A stretch of DNA of 64,000 bases from Luteipulveratus mongoliensis. GTDB taxonomy: Bacteria > Actinomycetota > Actinomycetes > Actinomycetales > Dermatophilaceae. Positions 1 through 9,520 of the stretch are shown here, piece after piece (the stretch's first letter is position 1; each line of letters starts with the position of its first letter). The stretch lies in assembly GCF_001190945.1 (NCBI RefSeq), contig NZ_CP011112.1, forward strand, positions 5,146,001 to 5,210,000. The letters are read 5' to 3'. Made by a program: the position numbers and the translations under genes. The notes beneath the pieces were generated by a model that was not told where the DNA came from, did no database searches, and saw nothing but the letters and a program-made list of their open reading frames with translations.

Positions 1-447
1 GACCCGTGCCGCCGTCTGGTGGGACGGCCGGCGCTCGTCCACTTGAGACTGAGTGCGCTCAACCGCACGGACCCTCAAGTCGAGCGGGGGCTCCTTGCAC
101 GCCGTCGCGCACTCGTTGCAAGGCGAGTCAAGGAGACGGCAGGCGAACGGGAGACGACGGAGGCGGCGTACCCGATGATTCCGAACGTGGTCGAAGACAC
201 ATGATGCGCGGTTTTGTTCGAATGTCGTTTGTCTCGTCGGGTTCGAGACCGCCCCGGACGGCAAGTCAACACAACCCACTAGGGATGTGACACGGGTCAC
301 AAGTGGGCCGGTCCGGACGATTGTGGGGGCCTGAATAGCCCGGCGTACGGTCGAGAAACCGCCCCCGATGACGTGGGCAGCATCCACCCCTCGAGGGCGG
401 CAGGCCGGGCCCCACACAGGCTCGCCACCGCCGAAAGTAGGCGAACC
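1..447. other. Intergenic region upstream of pckG, possible tail of a preceding gene
   Basis: No complete gene is supported here. In frame 2 the first 45 bases read as a GC-rich coding tail ending in a TGA at 44-46 (peptide end TRAAVWWDGRRSST), which may be the 3' end of a gene lying to the left, but this is too short to identify. The rest looks like a long pckG leader/promoter region. Its one clear element is the CRP-type palindrome at 286-301. Small ORFs on both strands here have no recognisable product and are probably chance open frames. Confidence 0.5.
286..301. promoter_or_regulatory. CRP/GlxR-type operator upstream of pckG
   Basis: The sequence TGTGACACGGGTCACA is a perfect TGTGA-N6-TCACA palindrome, the classical CRP-family site (Crp, or GlxR in actinobacteria). 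It lies about 147 bp before the pckG start. Cyclic-AMP control of PEP carboxykinase would fit the gluconeogenic role. Seen: the palindrome. Inferred: the protein that binds it. Confidence 0.7.
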
Positions 448-2271
448 ATGACGGCAACGGACGCTCCCGCAACCACCGGCACCTCGCACGCCAAGCTCCA
501 GGCGTGGGTCGATGAGGTGGCCGCGCTGACCACCCCGGACCGTATCGAGTGGGTGACCGGATCCGACGAGGAGTGGACGGCGCTGACCAACAAGCTCGTC
601 GAGGCCGGCACCTTCGTGCGCCTCGATGAGAACAAGAAGCCCAACAGCTTCTACGCCGCGTCCGACCCGAGCGATGTCGCCCGCGTCGAGGACCGCACCT
701 ACATCTGCTCGGTGGATGAGAAGGACTGCGGCCCGACCAACAACTGGATGGACCCGGAGAAGATGAAGGACCTCATGCGAGGTCTGTACAAGGGGTGCAT
801 GAAGGGCCGCACCATGTACGTCATCCCGTTCGTCATGGGTCACCTCGAGGCTGAGAAGCCGATGTTCGGTGTCGAGATCACCGACTCCGAGTACGTCGTC
901 GCCTCCATGCGCGTCATGGCTCGCGTGGGCGACAAGGTCAAGGCCCGCATCGAGGAGCTGGGCGACGACGCCAAGTACGTCCCCGCCCTGCACTCGGTGG
1001 GTGCGCCGCTCGAGGACGGCCAGGCCGACGTCAAGTGGCCGTGCAACCCCGAGAAGTACATCGTGCAGTTCCCCGAGGAGCGCACCATCTGGAGCTTCGG
1101 CTCGGGCTACGGCGGCAACGCCCTGCTCGGCAAGAAGTGCTACTCGCTGCGCATCGCCTCCGTCATGGCACGCGACGACGGCTGGCTGGCCGAGCACATG
1201 CTGATCCTCAAGCTCATCTCGCCGGAGCAGCAGGTCTACTACGTCGCGGCGGCCTTCCCGAGCGCCTGTGGCAAGACCAACCTCGCGATGCTGAAGCCGA
1301 CGATCCCGGGCTGGAAGGTCGAGACGCTGGGTGACGACATCGCCTGGATGCGCTTCGGCAAGGACGGACGCCTGTACGCCGTCAACCCCGAGTTCGGCTT
1401 CTTCGGCGTTGCTCCCGGCACCAACGAGCACACCAACCCCAACGCGATGTCCACCATCAACAAGGGCAACTCGGTCTTCACCAACGTTGCGCTGACCGAC
1501 GACGGCGACATCTGGTGGGAGGGCCTGGAGAACACGCCGGCCCACGCGACGTCCTGGAAGGGCGAGGACTGGACGCCGGACTCCAAGGAGCTGTCCAGCC
1601 ACCCGAACTCCCGCTACTGCACCCCGATCGAGCAGTGCGACATCCTGGCGGACGAGTACAACGACCCCAACGGTGTGCCGATCTCGGCGATCCTGTTCGG
1701 TGGCCGCCGCAAGACCACGGTCCCGCTGGTGACCGAGGCTCGCGACTGGCTGCACGGCACGTTCATGGGCGCCACGCTCTCCTCGGAGACCACCGCCGCC
1801 GCGACCGGCGCCGTGGGCGTCGTACGTCGCGACCCGATGGCGATGCTGCCGTTCATCGGCTACAACGCCGGTGACTACTTCAACCACTGGGTCAACCTCG
1901 GCAAGGACGCCGACGCGACCAAGCTGCCGAAGATCTTCTACGTCAACTGGTTCCGCCGTGACGACGAGGGCGGCTTCCTGTGGCCGGGCTTCGGCGAGAA
2001 CTCGCGCGTGCTCAAGTGGGTCATCGAGCGCATCGAGGGCAAGGCCGCTGCGATCGAGACCCCGATCGGTCACGTCCCTACCCCGGAGAGCCTCGACACC
2101 GACGGACTCGACATGAGCGATGCCGACCTCGAGCAGGCCCTCTCGGTCGACGCCGAGGAGTGGAAGGCCGAGATCCCGCAGATCGAGGAGTGGTTCGCCA
2201 AGTTCGGCGACAACCTTCCGACCCAACTGCAGGTCGAGCTGGACGGCCTGAAGGCCCGCCTCGGCCTGTAA
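448..2271 (+). CDS. pckG: Phosphoenolpyruvate carboxykinase (GTP)
   Basis: Cytosolic enzyme converting oxaloacetate plus GTP to phosphoenolpyruvate, GDP and CO2, the entry step of gluconeogenesis. The 607-aa product has the normal length of the GTP-dependent family. The P-loop-like motif FPSACGKTN sits near residue 270, with its conserved reactive cysteine. Other family motifs visible are the early RTMYVIPF segment, FGSGYGGN, and the later [12 protein letters not shown] and [19 protein letters not shown] blocks. The ATG at 448 is chosen because upstream in-frame sequence does not resemble the family and the protein starts normally here. A CRP/GlxR-type site lies upstream, and a strong hairpin terminator follows directly. 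The nearby glycerol genes suggest a gluconeogenic neighbourhood, although this gene is transcribed alone. Confidence 0.97.
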   Translation: MTATDAPATTGTSHAKLQAWVDEVAALTTPDRIEWVTGSDEEWTALTNKLVEAGTFVRLDENKKPNSFYAASDPSDVARVEDRTYICSVDEKDCGPTNNWMDPEKMKDLMRGLYKGCMKGRTMYVIPFVMGHLEAEKPMFGVEITDSEYVVASMRVMARVGDKVKARIEELGDDAKYVPALHSVGAPLEDGQADVKWPCNPEKYIVQFPEERTIWSFGSGYGGNALLGKKCYSLRIASVMARDDGWLAEHMLILKLISPEQQVYYVAAAFPSACGKTNLAMLKPTIPGWKVETLGDDIAWMRFGKDGRLYAVNPEFGFFGVAPGTNEHTNPNAMSTINKGNSVFTNVALTDDGDIWWEGLENTPAHATSWKGEDWTPDSKELSSHPNSRYCTPIEQCDILADEYNDPNGVPISAILFGGRRKTTVPLVTEARDWLHGTFMGATLSSETTAAATGAVGVVRRDPMAMLPFIGYNAGDYFNHWVNLGKDADATKLPKIFYVNWFRRDDEGGFLWPGFGENSRVLKWVIERIEGKAAAIETPIGHVPTPESLDTDGLDMSDADLEQALSVDAEEWKAEIPQIEEWFAKFGDNLPTQLQVELDGLKARLGL

Positions 2272-2293
2272 GTTCTCCTGCTAGACCCTCACC

Positions 2294-2339
2294 ACCGGTG
2301 CGGCCGGCGTACGCATGCTCGTACGCCGGCCGCACCGGT
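2294..2339. terminator. Strong hairpin terminator after pckG
   Basis: A perfect 20-bp stem (ACCGGTGCGGCCGGCGTACG and its complement) with a 6-base loop begins 22 bp after the pckG stop. There is no T tract, as is common for actinobacterial terminators. Confidence 0.8.
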
Positions 2340-2463
2340 CATGTGCGCCGTCCCGACGGTGCGCATGATTCTTGATCGATCAAGCAACCTGAACCCGATT
2401 AACGCGTCTTAACGGGTGGCAGCGCGCTTATCTGTCATCCGAATCGCACCAGGGGGTCTAGGC

Positions 2464-3039
2464 ATGACAACCTTGGCCTCGAGCCCAGTCCGTGTCGTCG
2501 GGGAGGCGGGACGGAAGGACGTGACAGGAGTGCGCGCGGTGACCGACACTGAGGTGGATCTTGCGGCGTTGTATGCCGCGCACCACCTCCAGATGGTGCG
2601 CCTGGCGCGCCTTCTCGTCGATGACACCGCGTCTGCCGAAGACGTCGTCCAGGACGCTTTCCTCGGCCTGCACCGCCGCCAGCACCAGCTGCGTGATCCC
2701 GGCGCCGCCGTGGGCTACATCCGCCAGGCTGTCGTCAACCAGGCCCGCTCCCAGCTGCGCCGCCGTCGTACGGTTCGAGCCCACCTGCGCGTGGCAGAGC
2801 CGGAGATCGGACCGGCCGCCGACGCCGACCTGATGCTGAGCGAAGAGCACCGCGAAGTGCTGCAGGCCGTCAACAAGCTGCCCGAGCGGCAGCGCGAGGT
2901 GCTGATCCTGCGTTTTTGGTCCGGGCTGTCGGAAGCCGAGATCGCTGACACCATGGGCGTCAGCAAGGGCACCGTGAAGTCTCAGGCGAGCCGTGCGATG
3001 AAGACGTTGCACCAGTACCTCGAAGAGGCGCGAGCATGA
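2464..3039 (+). CDS. ECF-type RNA polymerase sigma factor (SigE/SigM-like)
   Basis: A 191-aa sigma-70 family factor that would direct RNA polymerase to alternative promoters. The region 2 helix (residues about 25-90, with LYAAHHLQMVRLARLL and SAEDVVQDAFLGLHRR) and region 4 helix-turn-helix (LPERQREVLILRFWSGLSEAEIADTMGVSKGTVKSQASRAMKTL fold, about 130-180) are clear. There is no region 1 or 3, so it is ECF-like. The ATG at 2464 follows a good ribosome site (AGGGGG). A GTG at about residue 24 is an alternative start. Its stop overlaps the next start (ATGA), so the downstream membrane protein is translationally coupled and probably acts as its partner or anti-sigma factor. Confidence 0.93.
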   Translation: MTTLASSPVRVVGEAGRKDVTGVRAVTDTEVDLAALYAAHHLQMVRLARLLVDDTASAEDVVQDAFLGLHRRQHQLRDPGAAVGYIRQAVVNQARSQLRRRRTVRAHLRVAEPEIGPAADADLMLSEEHREVLQAVNKLPERQREVLILRFWSGLSEAEIADTMGVSKGTVKSQASRAMKTLHQYLEEARA

Positions 3040-4088
3040 GCTCCGCGCGCATGGGCTCTGGGGGCCACAACGATGCTGGACAGGGGAGGTCTGCGATGCC
3101 GGTGGGGGGAGCGACGCGCATGAGTTCTGGAGGTCACGACGGCGCCGGACCCAGCAACCCGCTTCAGAGCGGTGGCGGGGGCGGCGATCTGGAGCAGCTG
3201 CTGCGTGACGCCTTCGAGGCGCGCGCAGCCGAGGTGACACCGGGCAACCTCGACACCAGCCGTGAGCACACGATGCGCGAGCTGCTCGCCGAGCCCGCGC
3301 CGCGCGAGCTGTCGCGTCGCTGGCTCTACGCCGCTGGTGCCGGCCTCGCCGCCGCCGCAGTGGCGGGCGCGATCGTGATCGCCCAGCAGCCCCAAGGCAA
3401 CGCCCGCTTCGCGAGCGACCCGCCCGTGGGCCCCAACGCCACCGTGACAGTCGGCTCACCGACCAACGGTGGTGACCAGACGGGCCAGCCCAACGGAGGG
3501 CAGCCGTCTGGCCAACCGAACACCTCGCCGGGATCCACCGGGCCGAGCGGCGCGCCCTCGACACTGGGCGGCACGACCGCACCGACGTCAGGCACCACGA
3601 GCGCACCGCGCACGGCGGCGACAGGTACAGCGGGCACCAGCAGCGTGACGACGCCGGGTGAGACTCCGGGCACCGAGACGTCGTCGGACGCCTCACCGAC
3701 GATCGCGGGTGGGAGCAGCGGACCGCTGTCCGTCCCGTCGACCTTCGTCGCACAGGGTGAGATGTCGAGCATCCCGATGCCGTCCGACATGACGTATGAG
3801 GTGCTGGAGTCCAGCGACAACTACATCAAGATCCATGTCAGCGACTACATGCAGCTGACCCGCTACCTCAACAACAACACCCCGTTGGGTGGCTGGCCGC
3901 GTGATGACCGCGGCTACCACTCGCCCAACAGCACGATGGCCGCCAGCTCGCCCTCGTCGGACGGCTCCGGCGACGGTGGCGTCTTCACGCTGTTCGTCGA
4001 CCCTGACGATCAGGGACCGGCGCAGACCAGCGAACCCTCCGGAGAACCGTCCGGGGACTCGACGACCGAGCCCACAGCCACTCCGTGA
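3036..4088 (+). CDS. Membrane-anchored probable sigma-factor partner (anti-sigma-like), paralogue A
   Basis: A 350-aa protein of unknown family. It has a cytoplasmic N-terminal part, one membrane helix near residues 95-115 (WLYAAGAGLAAAAVAGAIVI), a long Gly/Ser/Thr/Pro-rich linker and a small C-terminal extracytoplasmic domain. The start overlaps the sigma stop by four bases. The layout (cytosolic segment, one helix, secreted tail) is typical of anti-sigma or sensor partners of ECF factors, but no zinc anti-sigma HxxxCxxC motif is seen. A segment at about residues 50-80 (LEQLLRDAFEARAAEVTPG) is repeated almost word for word in the protein at 4272, so the two are paralogues. Internal ATGs could shorten the N terminus. 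Function is inferred from context only. Confidence 0.75.
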   Translation: MSSARMGSGGHNDAGQGRSAMPVGGATRMSSGGHDGAGPSNPLQSGGGGGDLEQLLRDAFEARAAEVTPGNLDTSREHTMRELLAEPAPRELSRRWLYAAGAGLAAAAVAGAIVIAQQPQGNARFASDPPVGPNATVTVGSPTNGGDQTGQPNGGQPSGQPNTSPGSTGPSGAPSTLGGTTAPTSGTTSAPRTAATGTAGTSSVTTPGETPGTETSSDASPTIAGGSSGPLSVPSTFVAQGEMSSIPMPSDMTYEVLESSDNYIKIHVSDYMQLTRYLNNNTPLGGWPRDDRGYHSPNSTMAASSPSSDGSGDGGVFTLFVDPDDQGPAQTSEPSGEPSGDSTTEPTATP

Positions 4089-4201
4089 CGAGCGCCACAG
4101 GTCTGCACCGAACTTCCTGACCTCACTGACAACCTCGGCCGGTCTCGAGCGTCTTTACCGGTGGGAGTGCCCCGGGGGGCGCTCACCGGAGGACACCAGT
4201 C

Positions 4202-4235
4202 CTGGCGGCTTCGAGGAGGGGCGAGGCCGCCAGGC
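4202..4235 (+). other. Inverted repeat before the second paralogue
   Basis: A 9-bp stem (CCTGGCGGC/GCCGCCAGG) with a 16-base loop lies in the 183-bp gap between the two paralogues. It could end transcription of the first operon or form a leader hairpin for the second gene, whose start follows 37 bases later. Confidence 0.4.
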
Positions 4236-4271
4236 GCGGTGGACATACAAGACTTTGTTGGGATGGGGAGT

Positions 4272-5108
4272 ATGAGCTTGGACCTGGAACAGCGGCTGCG
4301 TGATGCCCTCGAGGCACGCGCCGCTCAGGTCACCCCGGATGACCTGGACATCGAGCGCGAGCATGAGCTGCGCCGTGTCCTCGTGGGTCAGCCGGCAACG
4401 CAACCCGGGAGGTGGCGCCCGGTGCTGGCGATCGGTGGCGGGCTGGCCGCGGCCGCACTGATCGTCGGCACGATCGCCACGGTGGCCAGCAACGATGGAC
4501 CGTCCTCGGTCGCCGCTGACCCGACGCTGTCGACCACGTCCGCGACGGCTGCGCCCAGCGACAGTGCGGGCACACCGGACGCGCCGACCAGCGACGTCGA
4601 GCCACCAGCGACTGAGGAGGTGCCGCGACGTACGACGGCGGCGTCTCCTTCGCGAGGCAGTGCCACTAGCCGTGACACGTTCGGCGCATACCCGAGTGTG
4701 CCGTCGAGCTCCAGCACGCTCTCCACGCCCACCGGCTCCACGACCAGCGCCCCCGTGGGCAATGCCAAGGTCAGCATCTACGGAGCAGCCGGCGCACAAG
4801 GCAACGACGTCAGCGTCACGTACGGCATCAGCGGCAGGGTGCACGCCTTCGTCGAGGGCGGGGACGCACAGCCGACCTTCACGCAGGTCACGTATGGCGA
4901 CGGCCAGCAGGACGGCAGCGATGGCGGTGGCGTCACCTGTGATCCGGCCGGAGCACTCCGGCCGATCAACATGAAGTTCGGGCCGCTGACCCACACCTAC
5001 GCCAAGCCCGGCACCTACACCGTGACGTTCATCATCGGATACTGCGGCGACAAGGGTGCGACAACGGCCACCACCACGAAGACCGTGACGGTTGCCGCGG
5101 CGAGCTGA
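4272..5108 (+). CDS. Membrane-anchored protein with PKD-like C terminus, paralogue B
   Basis: A 278-aa protein sharing the N-terminal motif of its neighbour (LEQRLRDALEARAAQVTPDD, residues about 4-24), followed by one membrane helix at about 55-78 (VLAIGGGLAAAALIVGTIA), a Ser/Thr/Pro-rich linker and an extracytoplasmic C-terminal beta domain. That domain ends with HTYAKPGTYTVTF, the signature end of PKD/Ig-like folds. The ATG at 4272 follows GGATGGGGAG and makes the N terminus align with the paralogue; the upstream in-frame extension does not. It probably arose by duplication and is exposed outside the cell by its C-terminal half. The role is unknown; it may modulate the same sigma factor. 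Confidence 0.75.
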   Translation: MSLDLEQRLRDALEARAAQVTPDDLDIEREHELRRVLVGQPATQPGRWRPVLAIGGGLAAAALIVGTIATVASNDGPSSVAADPTLSTTSATAAPSDSAGTPDAPTSDVEPPATEEVPRRTTAASPSRGSATSRDTFGAYPSVPSSSSTLSTPTGSTTSAPVGNAKVSIYGAAGAQGNDVSVTYGISGRVHAFVEGGDAQPTFTQVTYGDGQQDGSDGGGVTCDPAGALRPINMKFGPLTHTYAKPGTYTVTFIIGYCGDKGATTATTTKTVTVAAAS

Positions 5109-5131
5109 CCGCTTCTCACTCCGTACGACGA

Positions 5132-5160
5132 AGGCCGGCCCCCACTGCGGGGGCCGGCCT
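5132..5160. terminator. Bidirectional terminator between paralogue B and glpK
   Basis: A 12-bp GC-rich stem (AGGCCGGCCCCC and complement) with a 5-base loop sits between convergent genes. Confidence 0.8.
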
Positions 5161-5175
5161 CAGTCGTACCGCTGA

Positions 5176-6693
5176 TCAGTCCTTGTCGTCGGTGGTCCAG
5201 TCGAGAGTGCGCTTCACGGCCTTGTTCCACTTGGCGTAGAGGCGGTCGCGATCCGCATCGTCCATCTGCGGGTCCCAACGCTTGTCCTCGGCCCACTGCT
5301 TGCGCAGCTCGTCCTCATCCTTCCAGAACCCGACGGCAAGACCCGCGGCGTACGCGGCACCGAGCGCAGTCGTCTCGTTGATCTGCGGACGGATGACCGG
5401 CACATTGAGCAGGTCCGCCTGGAACTGCATCAGCGTGTCGTTGACGACCATGCCGCCGTCGACCTTGAGCTCGGTGAGGTCGACGCCCGAGTCGGCGTTC
5501 ATCGCGTCGACGACCTCCTTGCTCTGGAAAGCCACGGCTTCCAACGCCGCTCGCGCGATGTGACCCTTGTTGACGAACCGGGTCAGACCGACGATCGCGC
5601 CACGTGCATCGGAGCGCCAGTGCGGCGCGAACAGACCCGAGAACGCCGGCACGATGTAGACGTCACCGTTGTCCTCGACACCCTTGGCGAGGTCCTCGAT
5701 CTCAGGTGCGTCCTTGATGAGGCCGAGGTTGTCGCGCAGCCACTGCACCAGTGAGCCGGTGACCGCGATCGAGCCCTCGAGGGCATAGATCGGCTTGTTG
5801 TCCCCGATCTTGTAGCAGACCGTGGTGAGCAGGCCGTTCTTGGAGAGGACCTTCTCCTCGCCGGTGTTGAGCAGCAGGAAGTTGCCCGTGCCATAGGTGT
5901 TCTTGGCGGTGCCCGGCTCGAAGCAGACCTGCCCGAACGTCGCCGCCTGCTGGTCGCCGAGGATGCCGGCGATGGGTACGCCGGACAGCACACCGCGTGG
6001 ACGGACCTCGCCGTAGACCTCGGACGAGGACTTGATCTCGGGGAGCATCGAGAGCGGGATCTTCATATCTGCGGCGATGGACTCATCCCAGCTGAGGGTG
6101 GCGAGGTCCATCAGCAGAGTGCGCGATGCGTTGGTGACGTCGGTGACGTGGATGCCGCCGTCCGTGCCACCCGTCATGTTCCAGAGCACCCAGGTGTCCA
6201 TGTTGCCGAAGAGCAGGTCGCCGGCCTCGGCCTTCTCGCGGGCGCCCTCGACGTTGTCGAGGATCCACCGCACCTTGGGTCCGGAGAAGTAGGTCGCCAG
6301 CGGCAGACCGACCTTCTCCTTGTAGCGGTCGGCACCACCGCCGAGCGCCTCGAGCTCGGCGCAGATCTTGTCGGTACGCGTGTCCTGCCAGACGATCGCG
6401 TTGTAGACCGGTTCGCCGGTCGTCTTGTCCCAGACGACGGCCGTCTCACGCTGATTGGTGATGCCGACCGCCGCGAAGTCGGAGGCCTGCAGGTCCTTCT
6501 TGGCCAGCGCCTCCGCGCAGACCTTGCGGGTGTTGTCCCACACCTCAGTCGGGTTGTGCTCGACCCACCCTGCCTTGGGGAAGATCTGCTCGTGCTCCAT
6601 CTGCGCGACCGAGACGACGGCGCCGTCGTGGTCGAAGACCATGCATCTCGTGCTCGTGGTGCCCTGGTCGATTGCTGCGATGTACTTCGTCAC
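5176..6693 (-). CDS. glpK: Glycerol kinase
   Basis: Phosphorylates glycerol to sn-glycerol 3-phosphate with ATP in the cytosol, trapping glycerol brought in by GlpF. The 505-aa product matches the FGGY-kinase family. It has the N-terminal DQGTTSTR phosphate motif (residues 9-16), the substrate segment NQRET, the WQDTR motif and a C-terminal [18 protein letters not shown] block. The start is GTG at 6693 behind an AAGGGG ribosome site. It lies 36 bp after glpF and is almost certainly cotranscribed with it; glpD is divergent from this pair, completing the glycerol pathway. Confidence 0.97.
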   Translation of the reverse strand: MTKYIAAIDQGTTSTRCMVFDHDGAVVSVAQMEHEQIFPKAGWVEHNPTEVWDNTRKVCAEALAKKDLQASDFAAVGITNQRETAVVWDKTTGEPVYNAIVWQDTRTDKICAELEALGGGADRYKEKVGLPLATYFSGPKVRWILDNVEGAREKAEAGDLLFGNMDTWVLWNMTGGTDGGIHVTDVTNASRTLLMDLATLSWDESIAADMKIPLSMLPEIKSSSEVYGEVRPRGVLSGVPIAGILGDQQAATFGQVCFEPGTAKNTYGTGNFLLLNTGEEKVLSKNGLLTTVCYKIGDNKPIYALEGSIAVTGSLVQWLRDNLGLIKDAPEIEDLAKGVEDNGDVYIVPAFSGLFAPHWRSDARGAIVGLTRFVNKGHIARAALEAVAFQSKEVVDAMNADSGVDLTELKVDGGMVVNDTLMQFQADLLNVPVIRPQINETTALGAAYAAGLAVGFWKDEDELRKQWAEDKRWDPQMDDADRDRLYAKWNKAVKRTLDWTTDDKD

Positions 6694-6729
6694 GTCAATC
6701 CCCTTACGGATTAAGTCGATTCATGGACT

Positions 6730-7461
6730 TTAGATGTACATGTTCGCGACCACGCCGGCGATCACGCCGCCGATGATCGGGCCGGCGACCGGGATCCACG
6801 AGTAGCTCCAGTTGCTGTCGTCCTTGTTGGGGATCGGCAGCAAGAAGTGCGCGATACGTGGCCCGAGGTCACGAGCTGGGTTGATGGCGTAGCCCGTCGG
6901 GCCACCGAGGCTGGCACCGATGCCGACCACGAGCAGCGCGACAGCGAGCGGGCCGAGCCCGGAGGGCGTCTTGCCGAAGCAGATGATGACGAAGACCAGG
7001 ACGAAGGTGCCGATGATCTCGGTCACGAGGTTCCAGACCGGGTTGGAGACCTGCGGACCGGTCGAGAAGACACCGAGCGATGGCCCGTCCTCGCGCTCGT
7101 CGAACTGCTTCTTGTAGGCCGCCCAGGCGAGCACGGCACCGACGAACGCGCCGACGAACTCACCGCACAGATAGACGAGGGTCGAGCCGAAGGTCACGTC
7201 GACCCCCTTGGCGTACTGATCAGCTCCGTTGGCGAGGAGCCCGAACGTCACGGCCGGGTTCAGGTGCGCGCCCGACTTGAAGGCGGCGTACACACCGGCG
7301 AAAACCGCTATGCCCCAACCGAAGTTGATCATCAGGAAGCCGCCGTTGAAGCCGTTGTTCTTGGGTAGCACGGCGTTGGCGACCACACCGCAACCGAGCA
7401 AGGTCAGCAACCCTGTGCCGAACACCTCGCTCAGGAAGACCGATCCCAGACTCACATCCAT
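6730..7461 (-). CDS. glpF: Glycerol facilitator (aquaglyceroporin)
   Basis: Inner-membrane channel of the MIP family for passive glycerol uptake. The 243-aa protein has six membrane helices and both pore motifs: NPA at residues 68-70 (HLNPAVTFG) and the second at about 194 (INPARDLGPR). The aspartate after the second motif is typical of glycerol-permeable members. GAGAGGA precedes the ATG. First gene of the glpF-glpK operon; the 220-bp region to the divergent glpD start holds both promoters. Confidence 0.95.
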   Translation of the reverse strand: MDVSLGSVFLSEVFGTGLLTLLGCGVVANAVLPKNNGFNGGFLMINFGWGIAVFAGVYAAFKSGAHLNPAVTFGLLANGADQYAKGVDVTFGSTLVYLCGEFVGAFVGAVLAWAAYKKQFDEREDGPSLGVFSTGPQVSNPVWNLVTEIIGTFVLVFVIICFGKTPSGLGPLAVALLVVGIGASLGGPTGYAINPARDLGPRIAHFLLPIPNKDDSNWSYSWIPVAGPIIGGVIAGVVANMYI

Positions 7462-7681
7462 GCGCGCGTCCTCTCAGAAGGGACGGAGCGCCACCGCGGA
7501 TCTCGCGCTGCCACTCCGTCGTGCTCAGCGTTCTTGCCTTCATACCGCACGGTGTTGGGGTCGTCTATCAACTTGGTACTACTGGTGGTCAGCCGCAGTT
7601 ACGCGCGGATCGTCCGGTGTCTACAGTGAGGACACCGCGAGCGCTCCACCGAGATCGGCACATTCCGAGAGGACTTTCGCC
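7462..7681. promoter_or_regulatory. Divergent glpF/glpD promoter region
   Basis: The 220-bp gap between oppositely oriented glycerol genes must hold promoters for both. An imperfect repeat around 7568-7590 (CAACTTGGTACTACTGGTGG) could be a regulator site, but I see no well-matched operator of a known glycerol regulator and no regulator gene next door. Confidence 0.4.
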
Positions 7682-9409
7682 ATGGTCATGCAGCCCTTCA
7701 GCGCCAAGCTGGGCCCCGATGAGCGCGCCCAAGCGTGGAAGGAGCTGACCGAGCGCGAGTTCGACGTGCTGGTCATCGGTGGCGGGGTGACCGGGGCCGG
7801 CACGGCGCTGGACGCCGCAACCCGAGGGCTACGAACGGGACTCGTCGAGGCGCGCGACTTCGCCAGTGGCACGTCGTCGCGCTCGAGCAAGCTCTTCCAC
7901 GGTGGCCTGCGCTACCTCGAACAGCTCAACTTCTCGCTCGTCGCGGAGGCGCTCAAGGAGCGCGAGCTGATGTTGACCACGATCGCGCCCCACCTCGTAC
8001 ACCCTGTGCCGTTCCTCTACCCGCTGTCGCATCGCGGGTGGGAGCGTCCGTACGTCGCCGCCGGGCTGACCATGTACGACCAGATGGGCGGCGCTCGCTC
8101 GGTCCCCCGCCAGAAGCACCTCACTCGGGGCGGCGCTCTCAAGCTGTTCCCCGGCCTGAAGTCCGGTGTGCTCGTCGGCGCGGTCCGTTACTACGACGCG
8201 CAGGCCGACGACGCCCGCCACACGATGACCGTGGCGCGCACCGCCGCTCACTACGGCGCCGTCGTCCGCACCTCGACCGAGGTCGTGGAGATCATCAAGG
8301 AAGCCGACCGGGTCACGGGCGTCGTGGTGCGCGACGTCGAGACCGACGAGCGGGCGACCGTGAAGGCCAAGGTGGTCATCAACGCGACCGGCGTCTGGAC
8401 CGACGACGTCCAGAAGATGGCCGGCGGCCGAGGCCGCTTCCGCGTGCGGGCGAGCAAGGGCGTACACATCCTGGTGGCGCGGGACCGGATCGCCGGCGAG
8501 GTCGGGCTGATCCTGCGCACGGAGAAGTCCGTGCTGTTCGTGATCCCGTGGTTCCAGCACTGGATCATCGGGACGACGGACACCGACTGGACCCACGACC
8601 TGGCGCACCCCGCCGCGACGGCCACCGACATCGAGTACATCCTCGAGCACGTCAACAGCGTGATGTCGGTGCCGATCACCCGCGAAGACATCGTCGGTGT
8701 CTACGCCGGTCTGCGGCCCCTGCTCGCGGGCGAGAGCGAGGACACCAGCCAGCTGTCCCGTGAGCACGCGGTCGCCCGGCCCGCTCCGGGGCTGATCTCG
8801 ATCGCGGGCGGCAAGTACACGACGTACCGCGTGATGGCGGAGGACGCAGTCAACGCAGCCGCGAAAGACCTTGGTGCGCTGAAGGATTCGGTGACCGAGC
8901 ACGTACCGCTGGTTGGTGCTGACGGCTACGCCGCGATGGTCAACCTCAAGCACGAGCTGGCCGCCGAGACCGGGCTGCCCGAGTGGCGGATCGAGCACCT
9001 GCTCGGCCGTTACGGCTCGCAGCTGCACGAGGTGCTGGCGCTGTCCGAGGACGACCCGTCACTGCTCGAGCCCGTCAAGGACGCCGAGCAGTACCTCCGG
9101 GCTGAGCTGAAGTACGCCGTCACCCACGAAGGTGCACTGCACCTCGCTGACGTCCTCGCCCGTCGTACGCGCATGTCCATCGAGACCAAGCACCGCGGGG
9201 TCGGCGCTGCCGAGGAGGCCGCCGCGATCATGGCTCCGGTCCTGAAGTGGTCCAAGGCCAAGGTCAAGGACGAGATCACGGCCTACGCCGAGCGGGTGAA
9301 GGCCGAGCGCGCGTCGCAGGAGCTGGACACCGACGAGGCCAGCGACGCCGCACGCGGCGAGGCACCCGAGACCCGCCCCGGCCTGCGCGACGTCACCGCC
9401 ACCACCTGA
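7682..9409 (+). CDS. glpD: Glycerol-3-phosphate dehydrogenase (FAD, aerobic)
   Basis: Membrane-associated flavoenzyme oxidising sn-glycerol 3-phosphate to dihydroxyacetone phosphate and passing electrons to quinone. The 575-aa product begins with a short tail, then the FAD dinucleotide-binding motif VIGGGVTGAG (from residue 31), the family stretch SGTSSRSSKLFHGGLRYLEQ, the segment GTTDTDW near the active site and a C-terminal helical cap. The reading frame is open far upstream, but that sequence is the promoter region of divergent glpF. The ATG at 7682 follows AGAGGA; a second ATG lies two codons later. Its stop is 11 bp from a 66-bp palindrome that probably serves as terminator. Confidence 0.96.
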   Translation: MVMQPFSAKLGPDERAQAWKELTEREFDVLVIGGGVTGAGTALDAATRGLRTGLVEARDFASGTSSRSSKLFHGGLRYLEQLNFSLVAEALKERELMLTTIAPHLVHPVPFLYPLSHRGWERPYVAAGLTMYDQMGGARSVPRQKHLTRGGALKLFPGLKSGVLVGAVRYYDAQADDARHTMTVARTAAHYGAVVRTSTEVVEIIKEADRVTGVVVRDVETDERATVKAKVVINATGVWTDDVQKMAGGRGRFRVRASKGVHILVARDRIAGEVGLILRTEKSVLFVIPWFQHWIIGTTDTDWTHDLAHPAATATDIEYILEHVNSVMSVPITREDIVGVYAGLRPLLAGESEDTSQLSREHAVARPAPGLISIAGGKYTTYRVMAEDAVNAAAKDLGALKDSVTEHVPLVGADGYAAMVNLKHELAAETGLPEWRIEHLLGRYGSQLHEVLALSEDDPSLLEPVKDAEQYLRAELKYAVTHEGALHLADVLARRTRMSIETKHRGVGAAEEAAAIMAPVLKWSKAKVKDEITAYAERVKAERASQELDTDEASDAARGEAPETRPGLRDVTATT

Positions 9410-9420
9410 CCCCACCTTTT

Positions 9421-9486
9421 TGGCCGACAGTGCAAGCCGCGTCGCTACCGAATTCTGGGTAGCGACGCGGCTTGCACTGTCGGCCA
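9421..9486. repeat. 66-bp perfect palindrome, copy 1
   Basis: Two 29-base arms pair perfectly (TGGCCGACAGTGCAAGCCGC begins the left arm) around an 8-base loop GAATTCTG. An identical copy lies at 10488-10553, on the other side of the DUF559-type gene. Just outside, CCTGACCC and GGGTCAGG extend the symmetry loosely. It sits at the convergent 3' ends of glpD and the nuclease-like gene, so it can act as a terminator, but the perfect identity of two copies suggests a mobile or maintained repeat. Confidence 0.95.
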
Positions 9487-9520
9487 AGTGGGTCAGGAGC
9501 GGCCGGGCAGCGACGCCGAT

